Assembly: GCF_009184895.1 (NCBI RefSeq)
Contig: NZ_WESE01000002.1
Location: forward strand, 372,001-436,000
Length of the DNA stretch: 64,000 nt
Direction: 5' to 3'
DNA from: Nostocoides sp. F2B08
GTDB taxonomy: Bacteria > Actinomycetota > Actinomycetes > Actinomycetales > Dermatophilaceae
Translations under genes and position numbers: made by a program
Notes under the pieces: generated by a model
Told to the model about the DNA's origin: nothing
The model's input: the letters and a program-made list of their open reading frames with translations, nothing else
Databases searched by the model: none
Shown here: piece by piece, positions 53,150 through 61,694 of the stretch
Layout: each line of letters begins with the position of its first letter
Position numbering within the stretch: position 1 is the first letter of the stretch

Positions 53150-54385
53150 ATGCGCAGGTCCGCCATCGCCGTCGTCAGCTCCCTGATCCTCATCGCTCTG
53201 GCGGCCGCCATGCCGACGGCTGCGCAGGCTCGCCCCGACCCGGTGCGTTTCGCGACGTTCAACGCCTCGCTGAACCGAAACGCCGAGGGGCAGCTCGTCG
53301 CGGACCTCTCGACGCCCGGCAATGCCCAGGCGCGGACGGTCGCCGAGATCATCCAGCGCACCCGGCCGGACGTCCTGCTCATCAACGAGTTCGACTATGT
53401 CGAGGACGGCGTTGCGGCCGAGCTCTTCCAGGAGAACTACCTCTCGGTCAGCCAGCAGGGCGCGGCGCCGATCGAGTATCCCTACTACTTCGTGGCGCCG
53501 TCCAACACCGGCATTCCGTCGGGCTTCGACCTCAACAACAACGGCGTGATCGGTGGTCCGGACGACGCCTTCGGCTTCGGCTTCTTCCCCGGGCAGTTCG
53601 GCATGGTCGTGTACAGCCGGTACCCGATCGACGACGACGCCATCCGGACCTTCCAGACCTTCCTGTGGAAGGACATGCCGGGTGCCCTGCTTCCCGACGA
53701 CCCGAACACCCCCGAGCCGGCGGACTGGTACTCCCCCGAGGAGCTCGAGGTCTTCCGGCTCTCCTCGAAGAGCCACTGGGACGTGCCGATCCGGATCGGC
53801 GCCCGCGACGTCCACTTCCTCGTCAGCCACCCGACCCCGCCGGTGTTCGACGGCCCCGAGGACCGCAACGGGACACGCAACTTCGACGAGATCCGGTTCT
53901 GGGCCGACTACATCAGTCCCGGCCGGACCTCCTCCTACATCTACGACGACGAGGGCGTGCGCGGCGGCCTGAAGCCGGGGTCGATGTTCGTCATCGCCGG
54001 CGACCAGAACAGCGACCCGCTCGACGGGGACAGCATCCCCGGCGCGATCCAGCAGCTGCTCGACCACCCGCTCGTCAACACGACGGTCACGCCGTCGAGC
54101 GAGGGGGCCGTCGAGGCGAGCGAGCTCCAGGGAGGAGCCAACGAGACGCACCTCAGCGACCCGCGCTTCGACACCGCCGACTTCTCGGACGTGGCACCCG
54201 GCAATCTGCGGGCCGACTACGTTCTGCCCAGAGTGAACCTGCGCATCGCGGATGCCGGCGTGTTCTGGCCGGTTCTGAGCGATCCGCTGTCACGGCTCAC
54301 CGGAACGTTCCCGTTCCCGAGCTCGGACCACCGGTTGGTCTGGGTGGACGTCGACGTCCCCGGGTCGGCCGCGCGCGCTCGCTGA
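53150..54385 (+). CDS. Secreted endonuclease/exonuclease/phosphatase-family protein
   Basis: 411 residues. Signal peptide (SLILIALAAAMPTAAQARP). EEP fold: FATFNASLNRNA (Asn of the N-terminal motif), VLLINEFDYVEDG (catalytic Glu), FLVSHPTPPVFDG (His), IAGDQNSDPLDGDS (Asp/Asn), SSDHRLVWVDVD (Asp-His). All metal and catalytic residues are kept. A secreted nuclease, phosphodiesterase or phosphatase is expected. Distinct from the NucH protein at the left edge. Confidence 0.9.
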   Translation: MRRSAIAVVSSLILIALAAAMPTAAQARPDPVRFATFNASLNRNAEGQLVADLSTPGNAQARTVAEIIQRTRPDVLLINEFDYVEDGVAAELFQENYLSVSQQGAAPIEYPYYFVAPSNTGIPSGFDLNNNGVIGGPDDAFGFGFFPGQFGMVVYSRYPIDDDAIRTFQTFLWKDMPGALLPDDPNTPEPADWYSPEELEVFRLSSKSHWDVPIRIGARDVHFLVSHPTPPVFDGPEDRNGTRNFDEIRFWADYISPGRTSSYIYDDEGVRGGLKPGSMFVIAGDQNSDPLDGDSIPGAIQQLLDHPLVNTTVTPSSEGAVEASELQGGANETHLSDPRFDTADFSDVAPGNLRADYVLPRVNLRIADAGVFWPVLSDPLSRLTGTFPFPSSDHRLVWVDVDVPGSAARAR

Positions 54386-54396
54386 CGTCCACGGGT

Positions 54397-54993
54397 TCAG
54401 GTCGCTGACGCACGTCGGGCGGCGGTCACGATGACGATGACCGTCCCGAGGAGGAGCCCGCCGAGGAGCAGCGCAACGCTGCCCACCACCGGTGAGATCC
54501 ACCCACGGGCCAGGTGGTCACCCACCGCGACCGCGGTCCCGGGCTCGAGGTCGGCGACGACGACCGCATAGGTGCCGGTCCGGTCGGCTGCGAAGGACAG
54601 CACCGCATCCCCGACCTGGCCGGGCTCGCCGGGCACGTCGTAGCGCAGCTGCGCCCCGTATGCGCGGAGCGCCGCCTCCTCACCGGACGGTCCCGTGACG
54701 GTCACCGCGGGGGTCGTGGGCACGGCCGTCGACCGGTCGTGCTCGAGGTAGACGAAGAACCGTCCGGGATCGGTCACCGAGACCGAGATGGTCCCGTCGG
54801 CGGTGAGTCGGGAGAAGTCCTGGAGGTGCGATCGCCAGTCGAGGAACGTGGTCGTCCCCCACATCAGCGCGGCGACGGTGGCCAGGATGGCCACGAGTGC
54901 CCCGAGCCAGTAGCCCGCGGTACCGGGGCGGGTGGCTTGTGCTGTCGGTGACGCCCGCAGATCGGTTGCTGGGGTCGTTGTGTGCGTGCTCAT
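54397..54993 (-). CDS. Two-TM membrane protein with extracytoplasmic domain
   Basis: 198 residues. TM1 about 27-48 (YWLGALVAILATVAALMWG), an outside domain (about 50-160; SVTDPGRFFVYLEHDRS), TM2 about 168-190. No domain recognised. Its stop is 12 bp from the EEP nuclease stop (convergent), and it follows the hydrolase gene. A (TCTG)n microsatellite sits directly upstream of its ribosome binding site. Confidence 0.75.
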   Translation of the reverse strand: MSTHTTTPATDLRASPTAQATRPGTAGYWLGALVAILATVAALMWGTTTFLDWRSHLQDFSRLTADGTISVSVTDPGRFFVYLEHDRSTAVPTTPAVTVTGPSGEEAALRAYGAQLRYDVPGEPGQVGDAVLSFAADRTGTYAVVVADLEPGTAVAVGDHLARGWISPVVGSVALLLGGLLLGTVIVIVTAARRASAT

Positions 54994-55004
54994 GACGGTT
55001 CCCT

Positions 55005-55022
55005 TCTGTCTGTCTGTCTGTC
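55005..55022. repeat. (TCTG)4.5 microsatellite
   Basis: TCTGTCTGTCTGTCTGTC between the membrane-protein start (54993) and the hydrolase stop (55024). It is upstream of the membrane protein's ribosome binding site; length change could alter its expression. Confidence 0.7.
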
Positions 55023-55023
55023 G

Positions 55024-56613
55024 TCACGGCTGGGTCCGTTCGAGGACGGTGCCGACCAGGTAGTCGACGAACTCGTCGGGCTGCTCCCACAGCGGGCGGT
55101 GGCCCGAGGTGTCGAGGACGATGCGGTCCTTCGCCGGAGCCTGGATCGTCGGGTACCACTCGTCGAAGAGGTCGGCCCGGCCGGGCGCCTCGTGGGCGCC
55201 CTGGACGAAGAACATCGGGACCTCGAAGTGTGTCGCGCTCTTGCGGAAGTCGATGTCCTGAAGCTGCGGGTAGAGCGCGGCGAAGGTGTCCAGGAAGGCT
55301 CCGAGGATGTGGACCTGGTCGATCAGGGTGTACTCATCGACGAGGAGGTTCTCCGACATCTGCCCGGAGCCCTCGGAGTTCCCGCTGTGGTCGTAGGGGT
55401 AGACCGCCTGCTCGTGGGAGAGCGCCGTCTCATACGGGAACATCTCGTCGTAGGGCGGCGGTCCGGCGTCACGGAGTCGGGTGGCCAGTCCGTCGTCGCC
55501 CGTTCGGGTCGCCCACGCGAGCGTGTCGTCGTAGAAGATCTCGTCTGTGGCGCGCTGGCTCACCATCTGGCCGGTGCCGACGAAGGCGCGGTAGAGCTCC
55601 GGTCGCTGCTGCACCGCGAGCACTCCGAGGGTGGTGCCCCAAGACTGTCCGAGCAGGTAGACCTGCTCCACGCCGAACCGCTCGCGGAGGTGGTTCGTGA
55701 CGTCGATGGTGTCCGCGACGTAGCCGTCGAGCGTGACGGAGTCGGTCGGATCCAGCTCCGGGTACGACGTCCCGGCCCCCCGCTGGTCCCACGTGACGAC
55801 GGTGAAGTGCTCCTCGAGCGCCGGCAGATGGCGACGCATCGTGCCGATCTCGGAGCCTCCCGGGCCGCCGGCGAGGAACAGCAGCACCGGGTTGTCGACG
55901 CTCGCGCCGCGGATCATGAGCCGCAGGTCGTGGCCGCCGACCTCGAGTGTCGTCAGCTCGGCCACCGACCCGGGGAGCGCCTCGCCGTCCACCCCGGTGA
56001 TGGGGTCCGTCGACGCGGGTCGAGCCAGCGCGGCGACCAGCACGAGCAGCGCCACGGCCGTGAGCGCGACCCCGGCCCGGCCGAGCGCTACGGTCCCCCG
56101 TCGGGAGGTGCTACCGGAGCGGGTCCTCGGATCCGGCAGTCGAGAGCGCGCCACCCCGGCTCCTACCGCCGCTCCCAGCACGAGCGGAAGGAGTGACAGC
56201 AGGGCGTGGAACCCGCGACCGGTGACCAGCGCGATGGCGCCGTACATCGTCAGGTGGATGCCGTCGACCATCGGACCGTCGACGGACATCCTGGCGAGCT
56301 CGAACACCGCGGCGAAGGTGGCAGGTGCCACGAGCATCGCCCATCGGCTGCGCATGAGGAAGCCGGCCATCAGACCGACGACCAGGCTGACGAGGATCGA
56401 CCAGAGCGCGGTGCTCGTCGTCAGCGGCCCTCGCGGCGTCCACGCCGCGGCGACGAGTCCCCAGACGGCGGCGATCGCCACGGCGTAGGCCAGTCCGAGG
56501 GCCTGGGAGCCGGCGACCCGGTCTGTTCGAGGACGCCCGGTTCCCAAAGGCTCGGTCCGTGACGGCTCGGTGCATGAAGGCTCGGTCCGTGGGGTGTGGA
56601 GATCAGTGGTCAT
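55024..56613 (-). CDS. Membrane-anchored alpha/beta hydrolase (S33 aminopeptidase-like)
   Basis: 529 residues. The cytoplasmic N-terminus has three TEPSx repeats. Four to five TM segments follow (about 35-205). The hydrolase domain (about 230-529) has FLAGGPGGSEIGTM (oxyanion-type HGGPG equivalent) and nucleophile Ser in GQSWGTTLGVLAV, typical of proline iminopeptidase-like S33 enzymes; the final His is in TSGHRPLWEQ. The catalytic part faces outward if the last TM leads to the outside (inference). Divergent from the histidine kinase. Confidence 0.84.
   Translation of the reverse strand: MTTDLHTPRTEPSCTEPSRTEPLGTGRPRTDRVAGSQALGLAYAVAIAAVWGLVAAAWTPRGPLTTSTALWSILVSLVVGLMAGFLMRSRWAMLVAPATFAAVFELARMSVDGPMVDGIHLTMYGAIALVTGRGFHALLSLLPLVLGAAVGAGVARSRLPDPRTRSGSTSRRGTVALGRAGVALTAVALLVLVAALARPASTDPITGVDGEALPGSVAELTTLEVGGHDLRLMIRGASVDNPVLLFLAGGPGGSEIGTMRRHLPALEEHFTVVTWDQRGAGTSYPELDPTDSVTLDGYVADTIDVTNHLRERFGVEQVYLLGQSWGTTLGVLAVQQRPELYRAFVGTGQMVSQRATDEIFYDDTLAWATRTGDDGLATRLRDAGPPPYDEMFPYETALSHEQAVYPYDHSGNSEGSGQMSENLLVDEYTLIDQVHILGAFLDTFAALYPQLQDIDFRKSATHFEVPMFFVQGAHEAPGRADLFDEWYPTIQAPAKDRIVLDTSGHRPLWEQPDEFVDYLVGTVLERTQP
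56549..56593. repeat. Three 15-bp tandem repeats in hydrolase N-terminus
   Basis: Units start at 56549, 56564 and 56579 (GGCTCGGTCCGTGAC and variants). They encode TEPSC, TEPSR and TEPLG. Located at the start of the hydrolase, near the divergent kinase promoter. Confidence 0.75.
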
Positions 56614-56744
56614 GGTTCCAGCGTGGTTCGCCGGCTCTGCTATGTCGTCCCCCTGGGCGCTCGGCCTGGACCACCCCCGAGGAGGGACCGGCCGTCCCCC
56701 CGCGGGAGGACGCCCGGCGCAGGCGAGGGCGATACGGTCGACGT

Positions 56745-58001
56745 GTGGTGCGATGGATGGCTGCGGACCGGCGTCACCCGCAGGGGATCTGGTGGATCGC
56801 CTCGGACGTCGTCGTCGCGGCGCTGTTCACGTGGATCACCGTCGTCTCGCTGCGCAGCCCGGCCTACGTGGACCTCTACGGCGAGATCGAGGGCGCCGGA
56901 TGGCTCCTGGCCCTCAGCCCCAACGCCCTGCTCCTGGTCCGCCGGCACGCGCCGGTCCTCGCCCTCGGTGCCGCGGCCGGCCTCTACCTGCTCGCCAGCG
57001 CCACCCAGGGAGACAGCAACGCACCCCTCGCTCTGCCCTTCTTCACCTACTCCGTCGGACTGACCCGTCCGCCCAGGGTCTCCGCTCCTCTGGTCGGAGC
57101 CGTCGCGCTCGCCCTCTCGACGACGACGTTCTACGGACCTGGCGATCCGGACGCCCTCGTCATCGTCGTCTGGTTCCTCCTGTGCGCCAGCGGGTGGGCG
57201 CTCGCGGTCGCCGTCCGCCGAAACCAGGGGCTGGCCGAGCGGCTCAGCCAGGCCGTGGACGACCTCGAGGCCCACCAGGCGCAGGTCGCAGCCGAGGCGG
57301 CGGCCGACGAGCGGGCGCGAATCGCACGCGAACTGCACGACGCCGTCGGCCATGCCGTCAACGTCATGGTTCTACAAGCCGGTGCCGCGCGGCTCTCCAA
57401 GCAGCCCGACAAGGCCTTCGCGGCGCTGCAGGAGATCGAGCACCTGGGCCGCACGGCGCTGACCGACCTCGACCACATGCTCGGCCTGCTCGACGACACC
57501 GAGGCGCCGATCCGGGGACCGGCGAAGACGAGCGCCGACATCGTCGCCATGGTCGAGGAGCTGCGCGCGGCGGGTGCGAGCATCAGCCTGCGCGACGAGT
57601 GTGACGTCCCGCTGGAGCGGCACGTCGGCGCGGCCGCGTACCGCATCGTCCAGGAGGCGCTGACCAACGCCCTCAAGCACGCGGGCGTCGCCCACGTCGA
57701 CGTGACCCTGTCATGCACGCCGACGCATCTACACCTGAGTGTCGTCGACGACGGTCGGGTGTCGCCCACGTCGGGCTCCGGTCGCACGGGACGCGGCATC
57801 GCCGGCATGACCGAACGGGCCAAGGTGCTCGGCGGCCGACTGAGTGCGGGTCCGGTCGAAGGCGGGGGCTTCCGCGTGAAGGCGGTCCTCCCGCTCAATC
57901 CTCAGGACGACCTGCTCGCGCCCGACACGACGGCTGGCTCGCGTGCCGACGGTGTGCCCGCGCCCGCGCGGACCGCCGATTCGAGGACGTGGGCGCGATG
58001 A
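56745..58001 (+). CDS. Two-component sensor histidine kinase (NarL/DesK type)
   Basis: About 418 residues. Four to five TM segments (about 10-160) with no large outside loop. HisKA_3: RARIARELHDAVGHAVNVMVL with phospho-His near 198. ATPase domain: RIVQEALTNALKHA (N box) and GRGIAGMTERAKVLGG. Start GTG 56745: TACGGT (56733-56738) lies about 6 bases upstream, suggesting a leaderless start; GTG 56748 and ATG 56757 are alternatives. The stop overlaps the response regulator gene (ATGA). Confidence 0.87.
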   Translation: MVRWMAADRRHPQGIWWIASDVVVAALFTWITVVSLRSPAYVDLYGEIEGAGWLLALSPNALLLVRRHAPVLALGAAAGLYLLASATQGDSNAPLALPFFTYSVGLTRPPRVSAPLVGAVALALSTTTFYGPGDPDALVIVVWFLLCASGWALAVAVRRNQGLAERLSQAVDDLEAHQAQVAAEAAADERARIARELHDAVGHAVNVMVLQAGAARLSKQPDKAFAALQEIEHLGRTALTDLDHMLGLLDDTEAPIRGPAKTSADIVAMVEELRAAGASISLRDECDVPLERHVGAAAYRIVQEALTNALKHAGVAHVDVTLSCTPTHLHLSVVDDGRVSPTSGSGRTGRGIAGMTERAKVLGGRLSAGPVEGGGFRVKAVLPLNPQDDLLAPDTTAGSRADGVPAPARTADSRTWAR

Positions 58002-58699
58002 CGATCCGCGTCCTGATCGTCGACGACGACACCCTGGTCCGGGCCGGCCTCCGGTTGATGATCGAGACCCAGGACGACCTCGTCGTGGCCGCCGAGGCGG
58101 CCGACGGTGACGAGGCGGTCGCGCTCGCGCGTGACCTGCGGCCGGACGTCGTCCTCATGGACGTCCGCATGCCCGGGATGGACGGCATCGAGGCGACCCG
58201 CCGGATCACCACCACCCCGGGAGAGGATGACGACTCCGATCCCCCGCGGGTCGTCATCCTCACGACGTTCGAGATCGACCAGTACGTCTACGACGCGGTG
58301 CGCGCCGGCGCGAGCGGGTTCCTCCTCAAGCGCACCCCACCGGAGGCCCTCATCGAGGGGATCCGAACCATCGCGTCGGGCGACGCGCTGCTCTCACCGT
58401 CGGTCACCAGGCGGCTGATGCGCGAGTTCGCCCGAGCCACCACCGAGAGTGGCCGGCCCACCGATGTGACGAACCGCGACCTCGAGCGGCTGACCGAGCG
58501 TGAGCGTGAGGTGCTCATCCACATGGGTCATGGTCTGGCCAACCGGGAGATCGCCCGCGAGCTCCACCTCGGTGAGAGCACGGTCAAGACGCACGTCAAG
58601 CGGATCCTCATGAAACTGGCACTGCGGGATCGGGTTCACGCCGTCGTCTACGCCTACGAGTCGGGGCTGCTCGCGCCACGTCCGCCGGACGGCCGGTGA
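57998..58699 (+). CDS. NarL-family response regulator
   Basis: 233 residues. Receiver: LIVDDDTLVRAGL, phospho-Asp55 in VVLMDVRMPGMDG, LTTFEIDQYVYDAVRAGASGFLLK. LuxR-type HTH: LTEREREVLIHMGHGLANREIA, ESTVKTHVKRIL. Encoded with its sensor kinase by ATGA overlap. The adjacent divergent hydrolase and membrane-protein genes are candidate targets. Confidence 0.92.
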   Translation: MTIRVLIVDDDTLVRAGLRLMIETQDDLVVAAEAADGDEAVALARDLRPDVVLMDVRMPGMDGIEATRRITTTPGEDDDSDPPRVVILTTFEIDQYVYDAVRAGASGFLLKRTPPEALIEGIRTIASGDALLSPSVTRRLMREFARATTESGRPTDVTNRDLERLTEREREVLIHMGHGLANREIARELHLGESTVKTHVKRILMKLALRDRVHAVVYAYESGLLAPRPPDGR

Positions 58700-58727
58700 G
58701 CCCACCTGCCGTTCCGAGTCCTCGACC

Positions 58728-59228
58728 TCAGGGGGTCGGTGAGGGCTCCCCGCCGAGGAGGGCGTTCATCCGACCATCGGGGTCGAGGCGGGTGAGCAGC
58801 GCGTCGCCGATGCGGGTCAGCTGGTCGACCTGCTCGGGCGTGAGGACGTCGAGCACGTGGTGTCGCACCGCGGCGACATGCCCCGGAGCGGCCTCGACGA
58901 CGGCCGCCCAGCCCTGCTCGGTGAGCCGGGCGTTGGTCGCCCGACCGTCCTCGGGGCAGGGGAACCGCTCGACGAGCCCACGGGTCTCGAGGCGCTGCAC
59001 GACGTGCGACAGCCTCGGGAGGGTGGCGTTGGTGCGCTGCGCGAGCGCCGTCATCCGGAGCGTGCGCTCGGGCGCCTCGGAGAGCATCGCGAGCACGTAG
59101 TACTCGAAGTGCGTGACTCCGCTCTCCCGGCGTAGCTGGGCGTCCAGGACCCCGGGCAGCAGCTCGGTGACCGCTACCAGGCGCAGCCAGGCGGCGCGCT
59201 CGTCCTCGTCCAGCCATCGCGGTTCCAT
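58728..59228 (-). CDS. MarR-family repressor (MhqR-like context)
   Basis: 166 residues. Winged HTH: HFEYYVLAMLSEAPERTLRM, LAQRTNATLPRLSHVVQRLE, LVERFPCPEDGRATNARLTEQG. One Cys (FPCPEDGRA) in the wing, a position that could sense electrophiles. Divergent from the reductase/VOC/esterase operon, with a palindrome between. MhqR in Bacillus and Staphylococcus controls an analogous set. Confidence 0.9.
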   Translation of the reverse strand: MEPRWLDEDERAAWLRLVAVTELLPGVLDAQLRRESGVTHFEYYVLAMLSEAPERTLRMTALAQRTNATLPRLSHVVQRLETRGLVERFPCPEDGRATNARLTEQGWAAVVEAAPGHVAAVRHHVLDVLTPEQVDQLTRIGDALLTRLDPDGRMNALLGGEPSPTP

Positions 59229-59246
59229 GAGTCCACCCTAACGTAA

Positions 59247-59264
59247 TAGTTGACACGACAACTA
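59247..59264. promoter_or_regulatory. MarR-type operator overlapping -35
   Basis: TAGTTG-ACACGA-CAACTA (59247-59264), an inverted repeat of MarR size. TTGACA (59250-59255) within it is a good -35 for the rightward operon, so repressor binding would exclude polymerase. Confidence 0.72.
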
Positions 59265-59332
59265 ATCTCTGCCACAGTCTTACTTGTAGCAACAACCAAC
59301 CACCCGACGCCCAACCACCCGAGGAGCCCCTC

Positions 59333-59905
59333 ATGTCCCACATCTCCATCATCGGAACCGGAGCCATGGCCCAGGCGATCGCCGCCGTGGCCGGCCGCGG
59401 CGGCCACACCGTCACCCTGCTCGGCAAGGACGACCTCGACGTCACCCTCGGTGACGTCGTCGTGCTCGCCGTCCCCTACCCCGCCGTCACCCAGGTCCTC
59501 GCCGCCCGCGCCGACAGCCTCGCCGGTCGCATCGTCGTCGACATCACCAACCCCCTGAACTTCGAGACCTTCGACTCCCTCACCGTCGCGGCCGACGGCT
59601 CGGCCACCGCCGAGATCGCCGCCGCCCTCCCGCAGTCGCGCGTCCTCAAGGCCTTCAACACGAACTTCGCCGCCACCCTGGCCTCCGGCACCGTCGGCGA
59701 CCTGCCCACGACCGTCCTCATCGCCGGAGACGACGCGGACGCCAAGTCCACCCTCGCCGGCATCGTCGCCTCCGGTGGCCTGAAGGCCGTCGACGCGGGT
59801 TCGCTGCAGCGCGCCCGTGAGCTCGAGGCCATCGGCTTCCTCCAGATCACCCTCGCCGCCGGCGAGAAGGTCTCGTGGACCGGCGGCTTCGGCGTCGCAG
59901 CCTGA
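59333..59905 (+). CDS. NADP-binding F420-dependent-reductase-like protein
   Basis: 190 residues. N-terminal dinucleotide fold ISIIGTGAMAQAIAAVAGRGGHTV; VVLAVPYPAVTQVL; IVVDITNPLNFETFDSL; VLKAFNTNFAATLASG; TVLIAGDDADAK. The set matches NADP-F420 oxidoreductase (Fno)-like proteins (DUF2218-unrelated) of minimal length. GAGGAG precedes ATG 59333. First gene of the MarR-controlled operon; a reductase of quinones, F420 or another carrier (unproven). Confidence 0.82.
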   Translation: MSHISIIGTGAMAQAIAAVAGRGGHTVTLLGKDDLDVTLGDVVVLAVPYPAVTQVLAARADSLAGRIVVDITNPLNFETFDSLTVAADGSATAEIAAALPQSRVLKAFNTNFAATLASGTVGDLPTTVLIAGDDADAKSTLAGIVASGGLKAVDAGSLQRARELEAIGFLQITLAAGEKVSWTGGFGVAA

Positions 59906-59958
59906 GCCACGACCCCGGCACCACCCACTCATCGACTCCTCTGGAAGTGAGCACCGCC

Positions 59959-60468
59959 ATGACCGTCAGCCCCGTCCGCCTCAACCACGCCGTCCTGTTC
60001 GTCAGTGACCTCGACCGCAGCGTCGCCTTCTACGGGCAGGCGTTCGGGATGACGGTCATGGCGAGCGAGCCCCGCGCCAACGCCGCCTTCCTGCGGCTGC
60101 CGCGCTCGGGGAACCACCACGACCTCGGCCTGTTCGGGGTCGGCGCCCAGCCCCCCCGCCCCCGCGGCGCCCTCGGTCTGTACCACCTCGCCTGGCAGGT
60201 CGACACGATCGACGAGCTCGTCGCCGTCCGCCGCACCCTGCACGAGCTCGGCGCCTGGACCGGCGAGTCCAGCCACGGCGCGACCAAGAGCGTCTACGGA
60301 CAGGACCCGGACGGCAACGAGTTCGAGGTCATGTGGATGCTGCCCCGCGCGAGCTGGGGCGAGTACGCCGACGCGGCCCCCGTGGACCGCCTCGACCTCG
60401 CGGCCGAGCTGGAGCGCTGGTCCGGCGTCGGCACCGCCGCCGAGCTCGTCCCGCTGGACGTCGTGTGA
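59959..60468 (+). CDS. VOC-family ring-cleavage dioxygenase-like protein
   Basis: 169 residues from ATG 59959 (GTG 59947 possible). Metal triad His10 (LNHAVLFVSDL), His76 (LYHLAWQVDTI) and Glu123 (NEFEVMWM) of extradiol-type VOC enzymes. The arrangement with a MarR regulator and an esterase recalls MhqE, a hydroquinone-specific dioxygenase in Bacillus and Staphylococcus. Its stop overlaps the esterase GTG. Ring-cleavage is an inference from the triad and the context. Confidence 0.86.
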   Translation: MTVSPVRLNHAVLFVSDLDRSVAFYGQAFGMTVMASEPRANAAFLRLPRSGNHHDLGLFGVGAQPPRPRGALGLYHLAWQVDTIDELVAVRRTLHELGAWTGESSHGATKSVYGQDPDGNEFEVMWMLPRASWGEYADAAPVDRLDLAAELERWSGVGTAAELVPLDVV

Positions 60469-61652
60469 GCGCCGAGATCCGAGTCGACGACCGCGGGTTC
60501 GGCGAGCCCGTCGTCGTCACCCACGGTGACTCCGGCCCGGACGTTCCGCTCGTCGTGCTGCTCCACGGCCGCGGGTCGGACGAGCGCGAGATCCTCTCGC
60601 TCGCGCCGCACCTCCCCGCGGGTGTCGAGTACGCCGCGGTCCGCGCGCCCATCGCCGAGGGCGGTGGCTACGCATGGTTCGCCAACCGCGGCATCGGCCG
60701 TCCCGTCCCGTCCTCCCTGGCCGAGACGATGGCCTGGTTCCGGGGCTGGCTGGACCGGGTCGCGTCGACCGGACGCCCGGTCATCCTCGTCGGCTTCAGC
60801 GGCGGCGCCGCCTTCGCCGGCGGTCTCGTCCTCCACGACCCCGGCCGGTATGCGGGGGTCGCCGTCCTGTACGGGACCCTCCCGTTCGACGGCGGGGTCC
60901 CCGTGGAGACCGGGCGGCTGGCTCACCTGCCCGTGTTCGTCGCTCAGGGCGACACGGACACGGTCATCCCCCGCGAGCTCCTGGACCGGACCTGGTCCTA
61001 CCTCCACCGGGAGTCCGGCGCTCCGACGGTCGGCAGACGCGACGCGGGCGGGCACGCCATCACGGTGCCGACGCTGCAGCGACTCGGGCAGTGGATCGCC
61101 GAGCGGCTCAGCCACGTCCAGGTCAATGGCGCGGCTCCGGGCGGGCGACCCGACGACGTCGTCTGGCCCACCCTCGCCGGCGGATCGCTGTCGGCCCGGA
61201 CGGGAGTGCGCCCCGAGGTGTTCACCGACATCCCGCAGCAACAGCTCACCCAGAACGCTCCCGAGGATCTCCAAGAGGAGCTCTTCACCCGTGTCGCCGC
61301 TCTCCCGGAGGTCGCCGGCGGCGCCTCGCAGATCTCCGTGCCGGGGGCGCGCGCCTTCCGGCTGCCCGACGGCAGGGGACCAGACGACGCCTACCTCGTC
61401 CCCGCCGCCCGGGAGTTCGCCCACCTCCACCCCGGCTACGACGGGTCGCTGCACCTCGCCCTACCACCCGAGCAGGCGGCCGACGTCGTCGCCAAGGGAT
61501 GGGGCGTGCCCCACATGTGGGCCGGCACCCGCCTGTCCGCGGGGTTCGTCATGGTCTTCGGCCCCCGCGACCGCGAGGAGCTCCAGACCGTCGCCGGCAT
61601 CGTCGAGGCGAGCCACGCATACGCATCGGGGACCGCAGCCGGGGCCGCCTGA
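60465..61652 (+). CDS. Esterase (MhqD-like) fused to luciferase-family (DUF5519-like) domain
   Basis: 395 residues from GTG 60465. Residues 1-210: carboxylesterase/phospholipase with LHGRGSDEREIL, nucleophile Ser112 in VGFSGGAAFAGG, QGDTDTVIP (Asp) and DAGGHAITVP (His). Residues 235-390: a second domain with DVVWPTLAGGSLSAR, VFTDIPQQQLTQNAPE, SQISVPGARAFRLPD, FAHLHPGYDGSLHLAL and GFVMVFGPRD, the pattern of the DUF5519/luciferase-family domain. The esterase parallels MhqD; the fused partner is unusual. Confidence 0.82.
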   Translation: MSAEIRVDDRGFGEPVVVTHGDSGPDVPLVVLLHGRGSDEREILSLAPHLPAGVEYAAVRAPIAEGGGYAWFANRGIGRPVPSSLAETMAWFRGWLDRVASTGRPVILVGFSGGAAFAGGLVLHDPGRYAGVAVLYGTLPFDGGVPVETGRLAHLPVFVAQGDTDTVIPRELLDRTWSYLHRESGAPTVGRRDAGGHAITVPTLQRLGQWIAERLSHVQVNGAAPGGRPDDVVWPTLAGGSLSARTGVRPEVFTDIPQQQLTQNAPEDLQEELFTRVAALPEVAGGASQISVPGARAFRLPDGRGPDDAYLVPAAREFAHLHPGYDGSLHLALPPEQAADVVAKGWGVPHMWAGTRLSAGFVMVFGPRDREELQTVAGIVEASHAYASGTAAGAA

Positions 61653-61694
61653 CGCGAGAGGTGCCCACCCACACATCGGCTAGCGTGGGGCAGC

